Source of the DNA: Flavobacterium psychrophilum
Lineage (GTDB): Bacteria; Bacteroidota; Bacteroidia; Flavobacteriales; Flavobacteriaceae
NCBI GenBank assembly: GCA_003243255.1
Contig: QFQM01000254.1
Location: forward strand, 1 to 6,045
Direction: 5' to 3'
Length of the DNA stretch: 6,045 nucleotides
The notes beneath the pieces were generated by a model that was not told the DNA's origin, made no database searches, and was given only the letters and a program-made list of their open reading frames with translations. Position 1 is the first letter of the stretch, and the number at the start of each line of letters is the position of its first letter. Both the position numbers and the translations under genes were made by a program. This document shows positions 1 to 5,693 of this stretch, piece after piece.

Positions 1-2151
1 TGTTCCTTTCAGGATAAAGGTGTAATTGCCTGGGGTGTTGGTGGTATCGAGGCCGAAGCGGCTATTTTAGGTCAGCCTATTTATTTTATAATGCCCGAGG
101 TAATTGGGTTAAAGCTTACGGGTAAGATTCCGTTGGGTTCTACCGCAACAGACATGGTGCTTACCATTGCCGAACTTTTGCGAAAGTATGGTGTTGTAGG
201 CAAATTTGTAGAGGTTTTTGGCCCCGGGCTTGATAACCTTTCTGTACCTGACAGGGCAACTATAGGTAATATGTCGCCTGAATTTGGCTGTACCGTAACC
301 TATTTTCCTATTGACGATAAGACGTTGGAGTATATGCGCCTTACCAACCGTTCTGAAGACCAGGTTAAGCTGGTTGAAGATTACTGCAAATCTAATTTGC
401 TATGGCGCACAGGTAATGAAACGATTACATATACTCACATACTAGAGTTAGACCTTTCTTCTATTGAGCCAACCGTTTCGGGCCCTAAGAGGCCACAGGA
501 CAAAATTTTACTTAAAAATTTTAAAGAAACGTTTATAGATGTGCTTCATAAAAGCTTTGGGCGAAAATATATTAAGCCACAGGAACAACTTACCCGTTGG
601 TTCGCCGAAGGCGGAAGTTCTATACCTATCGCTACTGAAACACTGATGCCTCCCGAAACAAAAATTGAGGAAAAAGTTGAAGACGGAATGAAAGTAGTAT
701 CGGTAACAGTAGGGCAGGAGCAGTTTATGTTGTCTGATGGTGCTGTTGTTATTGCAGCTATTACATCCTGTACCAATACTTCTAATCCTTATGTGATGGT
801 TGGAGCCGGACTTGTAGCCAGAAAAGCAAGGGAGCGGGGCATAGATGTTAAACCGTGGGTAAAAACATCGCTGGCACCGGGGTCTAAAGTGGTTACTGAC
901 TATCTTATAAAAGCCGATTTGCTGGACGATTTTGAATCGATGAAATTTCATGTTGTGGGTTATGGCTGCACATCCTGTATAGGAAATTCCGGACCGCTGC
1001 CTGCTCACATTGCTAAGGCTATAGACGATCATGAACTTGTTGCAGCATCGGTATTATCGGGTAATCGTAATTTTGAGGCGAGAATACATCCACAGGTAAA
1101 AATGAACTTTTTAATGTCACCTATGCTGGTTGTGGCCTACGCAATTGCCGGAAGGGTAGATATTGACCTTATCAATGAACCTATAAGTTATGACCCAAAC
1201 CTGAAACCTGTATATCTTAAAGATATATGGCCTGGCGATGATGAAATTAACGACGTGCTTCGCTCTGTGCTTTCGCCCGACCAGTTTGCAAATAGCTACA
1301 CTACAATTTTTGAAGGAAATGATACATGGCAAAACCTTGAAGTGCCCAACGAAAAGATATATGTGTGGGACGATAATTCTACTTACATAAAAGAAGCGCC
1401 ATTTTTTAATAACTTGCCCGAAAACCCTCAACCTTTAAAAGATATTAAGGATGCCAATGTTTTACTCGTTTTAGGTGACAGTATTACCACTGATCATATT
1501 TCGCCTGCAGGCTCTTTCAGGGATACATCAGATGCCGGTAAATACCTTATGAGTAGAGGCGTCGAAAAAAATGACTTTAACTCATACGGTTCCCGTCGCG
1601 GCCATGACGAGGTTATGATAAGAGGAACTTTTGCTAATGTCAGGATAAAAAATAAGCTTGCTCAAAAAGAAGGCGGTTATACTAAATACATGCCTACCGG
1701 CGAGGAGATGAGCATATATGATGCTTCAGTTCAGTACAAATCTACTGCTACGCCTCTTATTATATTAGCAGGTAAAGAGTATGGTAGCGGATCATCCAGG
1801 GACTGGGCTGCGAAAGGCACATTTTTGTTAGGCGTTAAAGCCGTTTTAGCCGAAAGCTATGAAAGGATACATCGCAGTAACCTGGTGGGAATGGGGGTAT
1901 TGCCGCTACAATACAAACCCGGAGAAAATGCAGAGAGTCTAAATCTTACTGGAGATGAGCAATTCAGCATTACAGGTATAGCGACCGATATCAGGCCGCT
2001 TAAAGAGGTAAACATAACTGCTGTTAAACCTAATGGTGATAAACTGTCTTTTCAGGCGATTGCAAGACTGGATTCTAAAATAGAAATTGAATATTACAGG
2101 AATGAAGGCATACTTCAATATGTATTAAGGCAGTTTCTGCAAAAGGCTTAA
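1..2151 (+). CDS. acnA: Aconitate hydratase, AcnA/IRP type, 5'-truncated by the window edge
   Basis: This enzyme interconverts citrate and isocitrate through cis-aconitate in the cytoplasmic TCA cycle. The window holds 716 codons and the stop. About 200 N-terminal residues lie outside, judged against E. coli AcnA (~890 aa) from memory. Clear AcnA landmarks run through it, beginning with GVIAWGVGGIEAEA at codons 7-20. The [4Fe-4S] ligands are Cys257 in ITSCTNTS and Cys323/Cys326 in GCTSCIGNSG; their 66/69 spacing equals that of E. coli AcnA. GNRNFEAR (codons 354-361) carries two active-site arginines. The swivel domain starts near DSITTDHISPAG (nt 1477 on) and includes GSGSSRD (nt 1783-1803). 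The linker before the first cysteine is about 28 residues longer than in E. coli. The reading frame continues in phase upstream of the first ATG at 91, so 91 is an internal methionine, not the start. Codons 1-6 do not match the family. No downstream partner is co-oriented. Confidence 0.97.
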   Translation, partial: CSFQDKGVIAWGVGGIEAEAAILGQPIYFIMPEVIGLKLTGKIPLGSTATDMVLTIAELLRKYGVVGKFVEVFGPGLDNLSVPDRATIGNMSPEFGCTVTYFPIDDKTLEYMRLTNRSEDQVKLVEDYCKSNLLWRTGNETITYTHILELDLSSIEPTVSGPKRPQDKILLKNFKETFIDVLHKSFGRKYIKPQEQLTRWFAEGGSSIPIATETLMPPETKIEEKVEDGMKVVSVTVGQEQFMLSDGAVVIAAITSCTNTSNPYVMVGAGLVARKARERGIDVKPWVKTSLAPGSKVVTDYLIKADLLDDFESMKFHVVGYGCTSCIGNSGPLPAHIAKAIDDHELVAASVLSGNRNFEARIHPQVKMNFLMSPMLVVAYAIAGRVDIDLINEPISYDPNLKPVYLKDIWPGDDEINDVLRSVLSPDQFANSYTTIFEGNDTWQNLEVPNEKIYVWDDNSTYIKEAPFFNNLPENPQPLKDIKDANVLLVLGDSITTDHISPAGSFRDTSDAGKYLMSRGVEKNDFNSYGSRRGHDEVMIRGTFANVRIKNKLAQKEGGYTKYMPTGEEMSIYDASVQYKSTATPLIILAGKEYGSGSSRDWAAKGTFLLGVKAVLAESYERIHRSNLVGMGVLPLQYKPGENAESLNLTGDEQFSITGIATDIRPLKEVNITAVKPNGDKLSFQAIARLDSKIEIEYYRNEGILQYVLRQFLQKA

Positions 2152-2177
2152 CATCAGTTGAAAATACTTAATTCGAT

Positions 2178-2303
2178 ATGTTAGGTTTATACGAAATGGA
2201 TGAAACATATATCAAAGTGAAAGGCATTTGTTGTTATCTATATAGGGCAGTTGAATTTCTTGAATTTTAACAAACAAATGCGACAGAACCATTTATAAAT
2301 ATA
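2178..2303 (+). pseudogene. Decayed IS6-family (IS26/IS240-like) transposase fragment
   Basis: Codons from nt 2196 to 2252 read MDETYIKVKGICCYLYRAV. This closely matches the part of IS6-family DDE transposases around the first catalytic aspartate (compare MDETYVKVNGRWAYLYRAV in IS26, from memory). The first catalytic Asp is therefore present. The frame then reads EFLEF and hits TAA at 2268-2270. Beyond the stop, TNATEPFIN loosely resembles the following family segment (DFYLSSRRNSKAAYRFL type), which would imply a lost stretch of about six codons after RAV. The frame is closed upstream by TAA at 2169-2171. Normal family length is about 230 aa, so the helix-turn-helix N-terminus, second Asp and Glu are missing. 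It cannot make an active transposase and marks an old insertion directly behind acnA. The 2196-2252 patch is secure; the outer limits are a guess. Confidence 0.75.
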
Positions 2304-2315
2304 TACAAAAGCAAA

Positions 2316-2343
2316 AGGGCTGTATCAAAATTAATACAGCCCT
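2316..2343. terminator. Stem-loop, probable intrinsic terminator between convergent genes
   Basis: A perfect 10-bp inverted repeat, AGGGCTGTAT / ATACAGCCCT, flanks an 8-nt loop. On the minus strand the stem is followed by a T-rich run (TTTTGCTTTTGTATATAT), the usual form of an intrinsic terminator, so it best serves leftward transcripts from the protease gene. On the plus strand the tail is only TAAATTATAG, a weak terminator for acnA, though the stem could act on both sides. It lies between the ends of two convergent genes. Confidence 0.65.
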
Positions 2344-2442
2344 AAATTATAGAAGTATGAGCTATTATAAAAAATATTTTCGATGTAGATACAAACCCCT
2401 TTGACAGTGTAGGATTCAACAACTTAATATGGCACATAAGAA

Positions 2443-2459
2443 TAAAACGCGCCGTTTTA
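2443..2459 (-). terminator. Small stem-loop just after the protease gene stop
   Basis: A 7-bp inverted repeat, TAAAACG / CGTTTTA, surrounds a 3-nt loop and begins 5 nt beyond the stop codon of the minus-strand protease gene. Read on the minus strand, the T-rich descending arm runs on into TTCTT. The position and T-rich 3' side fit a short intrinsic terminator. It is weaker than the stem at 2316-2343, which may act as a back-up. Confidence 0.45.
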
Positions 2460-2464
2460 AGCTA

Positions 2465-3415
2465 TTAGTATTCGAGAATATAAATTTTTCTTTTCTCATA
2501 ATCCCAAACCGTTTTGTATTCTGACAGGAACCGATAACCGATGGACATAAGATTAGGCTCGGTAATTCCAATTTTTTTTCTGACATCCTGAGTATCTTCA
2601 AATGTGGAAAATTCTACTCCTTTCAAACTAGTCTTAAATTTTCCATCCATAATAATATCTTTGACGTTTAGAAGTGTATCACCGCTGCTATTTACACCGG
2701 AAATTACTACATAACCTTTTGTTTCTAATACCTTAGCGGCTGAGCTACTTAATTGTAAAAATCCATTCTGTCCTGTATCAAATACACCTAAAATATCAAT
2801 TCCGTCTATTTTTAGATTTACATAAGGAATATTTTCTATTTTACGAATGCCTAAATCAATAACAGTAAGGACCTTCTCATTTGCTAAAAAATCCTTAGAG
2901 ATATCCCGCTCTGACGAATTTCTGTAGAATGTGATCTTTCTGTGTACATAATCTATTTTGAAAAGATATTCCTCAAAGAATTTATAACCCATAAAGCCGA
3001 GAAAATCCGCAGTAATGTATTTCTGTATAAAATCGAAATTGCCGCTTTCGATCTTTTCAAGATTCCGGTATGTTAAACCGTTGGTGAATGCCATCTCCCT
3101 TATCGTATCATTTACACTGGTTTTAAAAGACTGCCCACTACCGGTAACGCCATTACCTTTTGCTTTTTTATCGTTCAGGCTGAGCAAATTATCGTTGAGA
3201 AAAATAGATGCCCCGAAACCGGTATCGAACATAAATTTACCTTTTTCACCATTAACTGTTCCCGAAATGAAGGGATAAGCATCGACAAGGGAAATAGGAA
3301 AGACCACAACGTCGCCATGTAACTTTGGTGTTTTTTCAAAGACCTGGGATTTTACCGTAGCAGTTGAACAACATAATAGTATAATTGACAAGGCGAAAAT
3401 CATGAAACGTGACAT
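2465..3415 (-). CDS. Exported retropepsin-like aspartyl protease family protein with two DTG half-domains
   Basis: Probable secreted or periplasmic aspartic peptidase-like protein of 316 aa; substrate unknown. Residues 1-23 look like a signal peptide: Arg3, a hydrophobic core at 4-16, and a plausible signal peptidase I site V-K-S before Gln24. Two cysteines at 15-16 leave a poor lipobox as an alternative. The body is an internal duplication. Half 1 has FMFDTGFGAS (Asp64) and closes with FLGFMGYKFFEEYLFKIDY (138-156). Half 2 has VFDTGQNGF (Asp213) and closes with MSIGYRFLSEYKTVWDY (290-306). The D-T-G triad and the terminal GY-FL-DY pattern are typical of bacterial retropepsin-like families, in which many members are duplicated and some carry a PDZ domain; none is present here. 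The start has no Shine-Dalgarno but an A/T-rich context, TATCAATT-ATG. A 216-nt gap and a palindrome separate it from the operon upstream, so it is probably its own unit. Activity is inferred, not shown. Confidence 0.85.
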   Translation of the reverse strand: MSRFMIFALSIILLCCSTATVKSQVFEKTPKLHGDVVVFPISLVDAYPFISGTVNGEKGKFMFDTGFGASIFLNDNLLSLNDKKAKGNGVTGSGQSFKTSVNDTIREMAFTNGLTYRNLEKIESGNFDFIQKYITADFLGFMGYKFFEEYLFKIDYVHRKITFYRNSSERDISKDFLANEKVLTVIDLGIRKIENIPYVNLKIDGIDILGVFDTGQNGFLQLSSSAAKVLETKGYVVISGVNSSGDTLLNVKDIIMDGKFKTSLKGVEFSTFEDTQDVRKKIGITEPNLMSIGYRFLSEYKTVWDYEKRKIYILEY

Positions 3416-3547
3416 AATTGATATGTATTAAGTTAATTTATTTTTAAGCGATATCTCTCTCTGCGTAGCTAATAATCAAGAGGTCAGCCTTTCGACATCT
3501 TGAACATTTCAGCTAATTGTCATATAAAAGTAAGTTGTCTAAAATTA

Positions 3548-3575
3548 AATAAAGTAGATATCTATCTACTTTATT
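3548..3575. repeat. Near-perfect palindrome with 13-bp arms; terminator or operator
   Basis: AATAAAGTAGATA and its exact reverse complement are separated by only TC. It lies 56 nt beyond the stop of the CMD-like gene and about 130 nt before the start of the protease gene, both on the minus strand. Read leftward, the stem is followed by TAATTTTAGAC, a moderately T-rich tail, so it could end the operon transcript. The stem has only two G-C pairs per arm, weak for a terminator. The tight two-base centre is also typical of a binding site for a homodimeric regulator. The sequence does not decide between these. Nothing else recognisable is seen in 3416-3631. Confidence 0.6.
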
Positions 3576-3631
3576 CTAAAATATTTTTCGGGTTAAAATC
3601 ACTGTTTTTGTATAGGATTCTTAAATATTAT

Positions 3632-4186
3632 TTATGTCTGTACATCAAATCCATTCAGTATTATGGCAAGCATTGCATAGGCAGAGATCAGAAAAAGTAA
3701 TTCTGCCGTTGCCTGTTCACCGATTAATTTTACTGCTTCATTGTATAAAGAATCAGGCAGTACACGACCTTTTGAAAGGATTGAAGCAATGTCATAAGCA
3801 ATATTTTCCTCAGGAGTAAGATCATTCGGGCGATTTCCTGACGCTAATGCTTCGACTGATTCGGTAGAGAATCCAAAATGGCCGGCCATTATTTTATGAG
3901 CATAAAGTTCAAATTTGCAATTGAATGCTGCTCCCACCGTTAGAATGGCTGCCTCTTTTAGTTTTTTTGGCAATGTTGCATTGTTGTCCAGTGAACGTAC
4001 AAAACTTAGTGCGGGTATTCCAAACTGGGGAAATCGTAACATAGGAGGGAAGGGGCCTATTAATGCACCTTGCTCATTTAGCATTGGCACAGGTCCCTGA
4101 CTGTGAGTTACAAGTTTTACCACTTCGTCATGTACAAAACGTACTTCAGGACTCATTTCTTTAGGTAGTAAAGGTTTTGCTCTCAT
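3632..4186 (-). CDS. Carboxymuconolactone decarboxylase (CMD/AhpD-fold) family protein
   Basis: All-helical protein of 184 aa from the chosen start, in the superfamily that includes gamma-carboxymuconolactone decarboxylase and the AhpD alkylhydroperoxidase. The N-terminal part, GALIGPFPPMLRFPQFGIPAL (40-60), and the core LKEAAILTVGAAFNCKFELYAHKIMA (76-101) follow the CMD pattern, with the conserved E93 and H97 pair. The AhpD CxxC redox pair is absent: only Cys90 is there. Peroxidase activity of the AhpD kind is therefore unlikely, and a decarboxylase or lyase-like role is possible. The last gene of a four-gene minus-strand unit. Start choice: in-frame ATGs lie at 4222, 4210 and 4186. The first two would overlap the cupin gene by 29 or 17 nt. 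The 4186 ATG falls 7 nt after the cupin stop, has A at -3, and gives an N-terminus (MRAKPLLP) like family members recalled as MRLPLLSP. Substrate unknown. Confidence 0.85.
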   Translation of the reverse strand: MRAKPLLPKEMSPEVRFVHDEVVKLVTHSQGPVPMLNEQGALIGPFPPMLRFPQFGIPALSFVRSLDNNATLPKKLKEAAILTVGAAFNCKFELYAHKIMAGHFGFSTESVEALASGNRPNDLTPEENIAYDIASILSKGRVLPDSLYNEAVKLIGEQATAELLFLISAYAMLAIILNGFDVQT

Positions 4187-4193
4187 AATGCCA

Positions 4194-4760
4194 TTATAAT
4201 AATGATTCATCAAACTGACCATCTATCAAAATAAAGGCGACACGACATATTTTGTTCGTTCTGTTAGCCCATGCATGATTTGTGCCACGCTGGATGACTA
4301 TATCTCCGGCCTTAACTATAGTTTCGCTACGATCCAGTATCATCGTCAATTCGCCTTCTATAACAATTCCATAATCAATGGTTTGTGTACGGTGCATTAA
4401 AGGATGAGGAGCTTCATCACCAGCGCTTGAAGCCTGTTCATCGCTCATGGTTTTAAAGTGTTTTGCAGCCTCTTCTTTGGTAAGATTTCTGATTTCATCT
4501 CCTTCAGGCGGAAAATCAATTACTCTTATGCGGGTACCTCCTTTTGGCGGACCAAGAACGAGATTTGTTTCCAGATCAAAAGATCCGTTGTCAATAATTG
4601 CCGGAGTTTGTGCGGTATTCCATACTTCAAAGAATTTAGCACCATTTGGGCCACCTACCATGTAGGTGCGCTCCGGAGTTGCATCTGATACTACTATTGC
4701 TTTACCATTACTATCATGACCTGTCACGATGCGTCGGAATGTTGATGTATTGGTTTCCAT
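4194..4760 (-). CDS. Cupin domain-containing protein
   Basis: Protein of 188 aa with one C-terminal cupin beta-barrel, probably a cytoplasmic metal-binding enzyme or ligand binder. Cupin motif 1 is seen as HRTQTIDYGIVIEGEL (123-138), including H123, Y130 and E135-G136. Motif 2 is seen as GDIVIQRGTNHAWANR (152-167), with G152, G159, H162 and N166. Motif 1 has one histidine where classic members have HxH, so metal binding may use H123, E135 or nearby side chains and H162. The N-terminal ~110 residues open with RRIVTGHDSNGKAIVVSD (9-26), a conserved opening in this group of stand-alone cupins often found near aromatic-degradation or oxidoreductase genes. It starts 2 nt after the stop of the 2TM gene and ends 7 nt before the chosen CMD start, so translational coupling is likely. 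Cupin and CMD domains also occur fused in other bacteria, supporting a shared pathway. Reaction unknown. Confidence 0.88.
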   Translation of the reverse strand: METNTSTFRRIVTGHDSNGKAIVVSDATPERTYMVGGPNGAKFFEVWNTAQTPAIIDNGSFDLETNLVLGPPKGGTRIRVIDFPPEGDEIRNLTKEEAAKHFKTMSDEQASSAGDEAPHPLMHRTQTIDYGIVIEGELTMILDRSETIVKAGDIVIQRGTNHAWANRTNKICRVAFILIDGQFDESLL

Positions 4761-4784
4761 GATTAATAGTTGTTATGATGTTTT
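4750..4784. repeat. Copy 1 of a ~34-bp imperfect direct repeat spanning a gene start
   Basis: This segment covers the end of the 2TM gene and the start codon of the cupin gene. It resembles 5561-5594, the start of the first gene in the unit, with shared TTGGTTTC, the identical core ATAGTTGTTA (4766-4775) and GTTTT, differing by a few substitutions and single-base gaps. It may be a duplicated translation-initiation region. Confidence 0.5.
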
Positions 4785-4990
4785 TTACTCCATACGAATG
4801 CACCCAAATAGTGAAAGATAAGACCAAGTGCCCATGCAGGGGTGGTCCATAGTGGCCAGGGGTAAGTAGTATCGGTAAGGTACCATACCAGCCAGATGAT
4901 TGGGGTAAGTACAATGAAAGCTAACAGGTGGATACGAAATCCTAGTTTTGCATTTTTCAGTGCTGTTTCAGCGTCAAGATTTGTTTTCAT
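4763..4990 (-). CDS. 2TM domain-containing small inner-membrane protein
   Basis: A 75-aa protein with two predicted transmembrane helices, about residues 19-38 (aromatic- and isoleucine-rich) and 51-67, joined by a short Tyr/Trp/Pro loop (YPWPLW, 43-48) and ending in a basic, histidine-rich tail (KKHHNNY). The pattern K-x-GFxIHL before helix 1, a W-P-L-W loop and GLxxHxxxxF in helix 2 matches the 2TM family (Pfam PF13239, from memory). This family is common in Bacteroidota and is also found attached to LytTR-type regulators and kinases; no such domain is attached here. It starts 40 nt downstream of the SRPBCC-like gene, and its stop lies 2 nt before the cupin ATG, so it is surely co-transcribed. 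The ATG at 4990 has A-rich upstream sequence and no Shine-Dalgarno. No biochemical function is known for stand-alone members. Confidence 0.85.
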   Translation of the reverse strand: MKTNLDAETALKNAKLGFRIHLLAFIVLTPIIWLVWYLTDTTYPWPLWTTPAWALGLIFHYLGAFVWSKKHHNNY

Positions 4991-5030
4991 GATTTTGTGG
5001 TTTTTATGTTGATAATATGATTTATGTGTA

Positions 5031-5570
5031 TTAGTTATTCATACTGAATTTTCTTTCAATGTCTTTGGCAAATTCCACACCTTCTCTTTTTAAGTGTTTC
5101 TTTAAGAATATACCTCCAAGGCCATAAAATGAGAATACAGTTTTTAAAAGCCTGTTTGGGTAATCTATGCCAAACATGCATGTAAATTCAGAGGTGTTTT
5201 CAGTAACCGGTCTTATCTGCATTTCCCAGGGTACACCTACTGATACAGGAACATACCTCATGATGTATACATCAGATTTAGACGAGTGCAGGAGTATATG
5301 GCTTTTAGTTTCATAACGCATGCTATAATGCTGAACGATCTGGTCTAAACCTATATTCTCTACATTAGTACTGTAAAGAATTCCATCTTTTGTAAAGGTG
5401 TTCATAGCGATATGAGCCGGTGAGTAAGAAACATAATCTGTCTGCATCATTTCCCTGAACCATTTGCTAAGATCTATTTGTTCTGCAGGCAGGTTAATGG
5501 GAAAAGCTGCAACATATCGGTCGGCATATTTGGTCTGTAATGCTTTTTGATTTTTCAGTGTTGGTTTCAT
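5031..5570 (-). CDS. Conserved hypothetical protein, probably SRPBCC/START-like fold
   Basis: First gene of the minus-strand unit, 179 aa. No signal peptide or transmembrane segment is evident, so it is probably cytoplasmic. No catalytic motif stands out. The layout suggests a helix-grip lipid/ligand-binding fold. There are alternating beta-like strands in the middle (HILLHSSKSDVYIMRYV, 91-107, and WEMQIRPVTENTSEFTCMF, 115-133). A long C-terminal amphipathic helix (GIFLKKHLKREGVEFAKDI, 153-171) resembles the closing helix of polyketide cyclase/SRPBCC proteins. The assignment rests on pattern only and could be wrong. The ATG at 5570 is preceded by TATCAATT, the same context as the protease gene, and lies ~65 nt from the predicted transcription start. 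The next gene begins 40 nt after its stop. As the promoter-proximal gene it may define the operon's ligand or substrate. Confidence 0.6.
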   Translation of the reverse strand: MKPTLKNQKALQTKYADRYVAAFPINLPAEQIDLSKWFREMMQTDYVSYSPAHIAMNTFTKDGILYSTNVENIGLDQIVQHYSMRYETKSHILLHSSKSDVYIMRYVPVSVGVPWEMQIRPVTENTSEFTCMFGIDYPNRLLKTVFSFYGLGGIFLKKHLKREGVEFAKDIERKFSMNN

Positions 5571-5594
5571 AATTGATAGTTGTTAGATTGTTTT
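5561..5594. repeat. Copy 2 of the ~34-bp imperfect direct repeat, at the operon's first start codon
   Basis: Partner of 4750-4784. It covers the first codons and the leader of the SRPBCC-like gene and carries the same ATAGTTGTTA core (5576-5585) at the same offset from the start codon. Its downstream T-run is not in any gene, whereas the matching bases of copy 1 encode the tail of the 2TM protein. Confidence 0.5.
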
Positions 5595-5640
5595 AAATTT
5601 GTATGATATAAAGTATTTGATTATCAGCTTATTTATATGA

Positions 5641-5648
5641 CAAAGTTA
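5641..5648 (-). promoter_or_regulatory. Predicted -7 box of the four-gene operon
   Basis: On the minus strand this reads TAACTTTG, an exact match to the Bacteroidota -7 consensus TAnnTTTG. It lies 71 nt before the ATG at 5570. No TTG is found at the -33 position (about 19-23 nt upstream), so the promoter is incomplete and may need an activator. The expected transcription start is near 5634-5638. Confidence 0.5.
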
Positions 5649-5680
5649 TTGCCGCTGCTGTTCTGCTACCATTGACTTTG
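5649..5680 (+). promoter_or_regulatory. Possible promoter of the Crp/Fnr-type regulator gene
   Basis: TTG at 5649-5651 is followed after 21 nt by TGACTTTG at 5673-5680, one base away from the TAnnTTTG -7 consensus. Transcription would start near 5685 and leave a leader of about 95 nt before the ATG at 5780. The -7 box lies inside the dyad at 5656-5693, which would allow self-regulation. The mismatch in the -7 box keeps this tentative. Confidence 0.3.
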
Positions 5681-5693
5681 GTTAAGAACAGCA
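5656..5693. promoter_or_regulatory. Hyphenated dyad in the divergent promoter region, operator candidate
   Basis: TGCTGTTCT (5656-5664) and AGAACAGCA (5685-5693) form a perfect 9-bp inverted repeat with a 20-nt spacer. Nested inside are ACCA (5668-5671) and TGGT (5679-5682), centred on nearly the same point (about 5675). The dyad lies between the regulator start and the operon start, and its centre is about 38-41 bp upstream of the predicted operon transcription start. It matches neither the E. coli CRP nor the FNR half-site. It could also fold as an RNA hairpin, but no T-run follows on either strand, so it is not a terminator. Confidence 0.5.

Noticed and set aside
508..1032. Long minus-strand open frame opposite acnA
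   Set aside because: It is antisense to the highly conserved iron-sulfur region of aconitase, its translation looks random, and it has no family resemblance.
1117..1431. Minus-strand open frame of 104 codons inside acnA
   Set aside because: It is a shadow of the conserved aconitase frame, with no recognisable protein features.
2152..2170. Possible left inverted-repeat end of the IS6 relic just after the acnA stop (CAGTTGAAAA)
   Set aside because: It matches an IS6 end at too few positions and does not pair convincingly with any sequence at 2400-2411.
2416..2601. Minus-strand open frame overlapping the end of the protease gene
   Set aside because: It lies in another frame over the conserved C-terminal half of the protease and resembles nothing known.
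3470..3530. Minus-strand reading QLAEMFKMSKG, resembling a helix-turn-helix remnant
   Set aside because: Only about 11 residues, bounded by stops on both sides, with no continuation in other frames. Too short to separate from chance.
4714..4914. Minus-strand open frame of 66 codons over the 2TM gene
   Set aside because: The overlapping 75-codon frame has a clear 2TM family pattern; this one is its out-of-frame shadow.
5604..5626. TGATA...TATCA and TGATTATCA as a Crp/Fnr box
   Set aside because: The spacing (1 or 13 nt between half-sites) does not fit an FNR-type TTGAT-N4-ATCAA or CRP site, and the bases lie downstream of the predicted start. The dyad at 5656-5693 is a better candidate.
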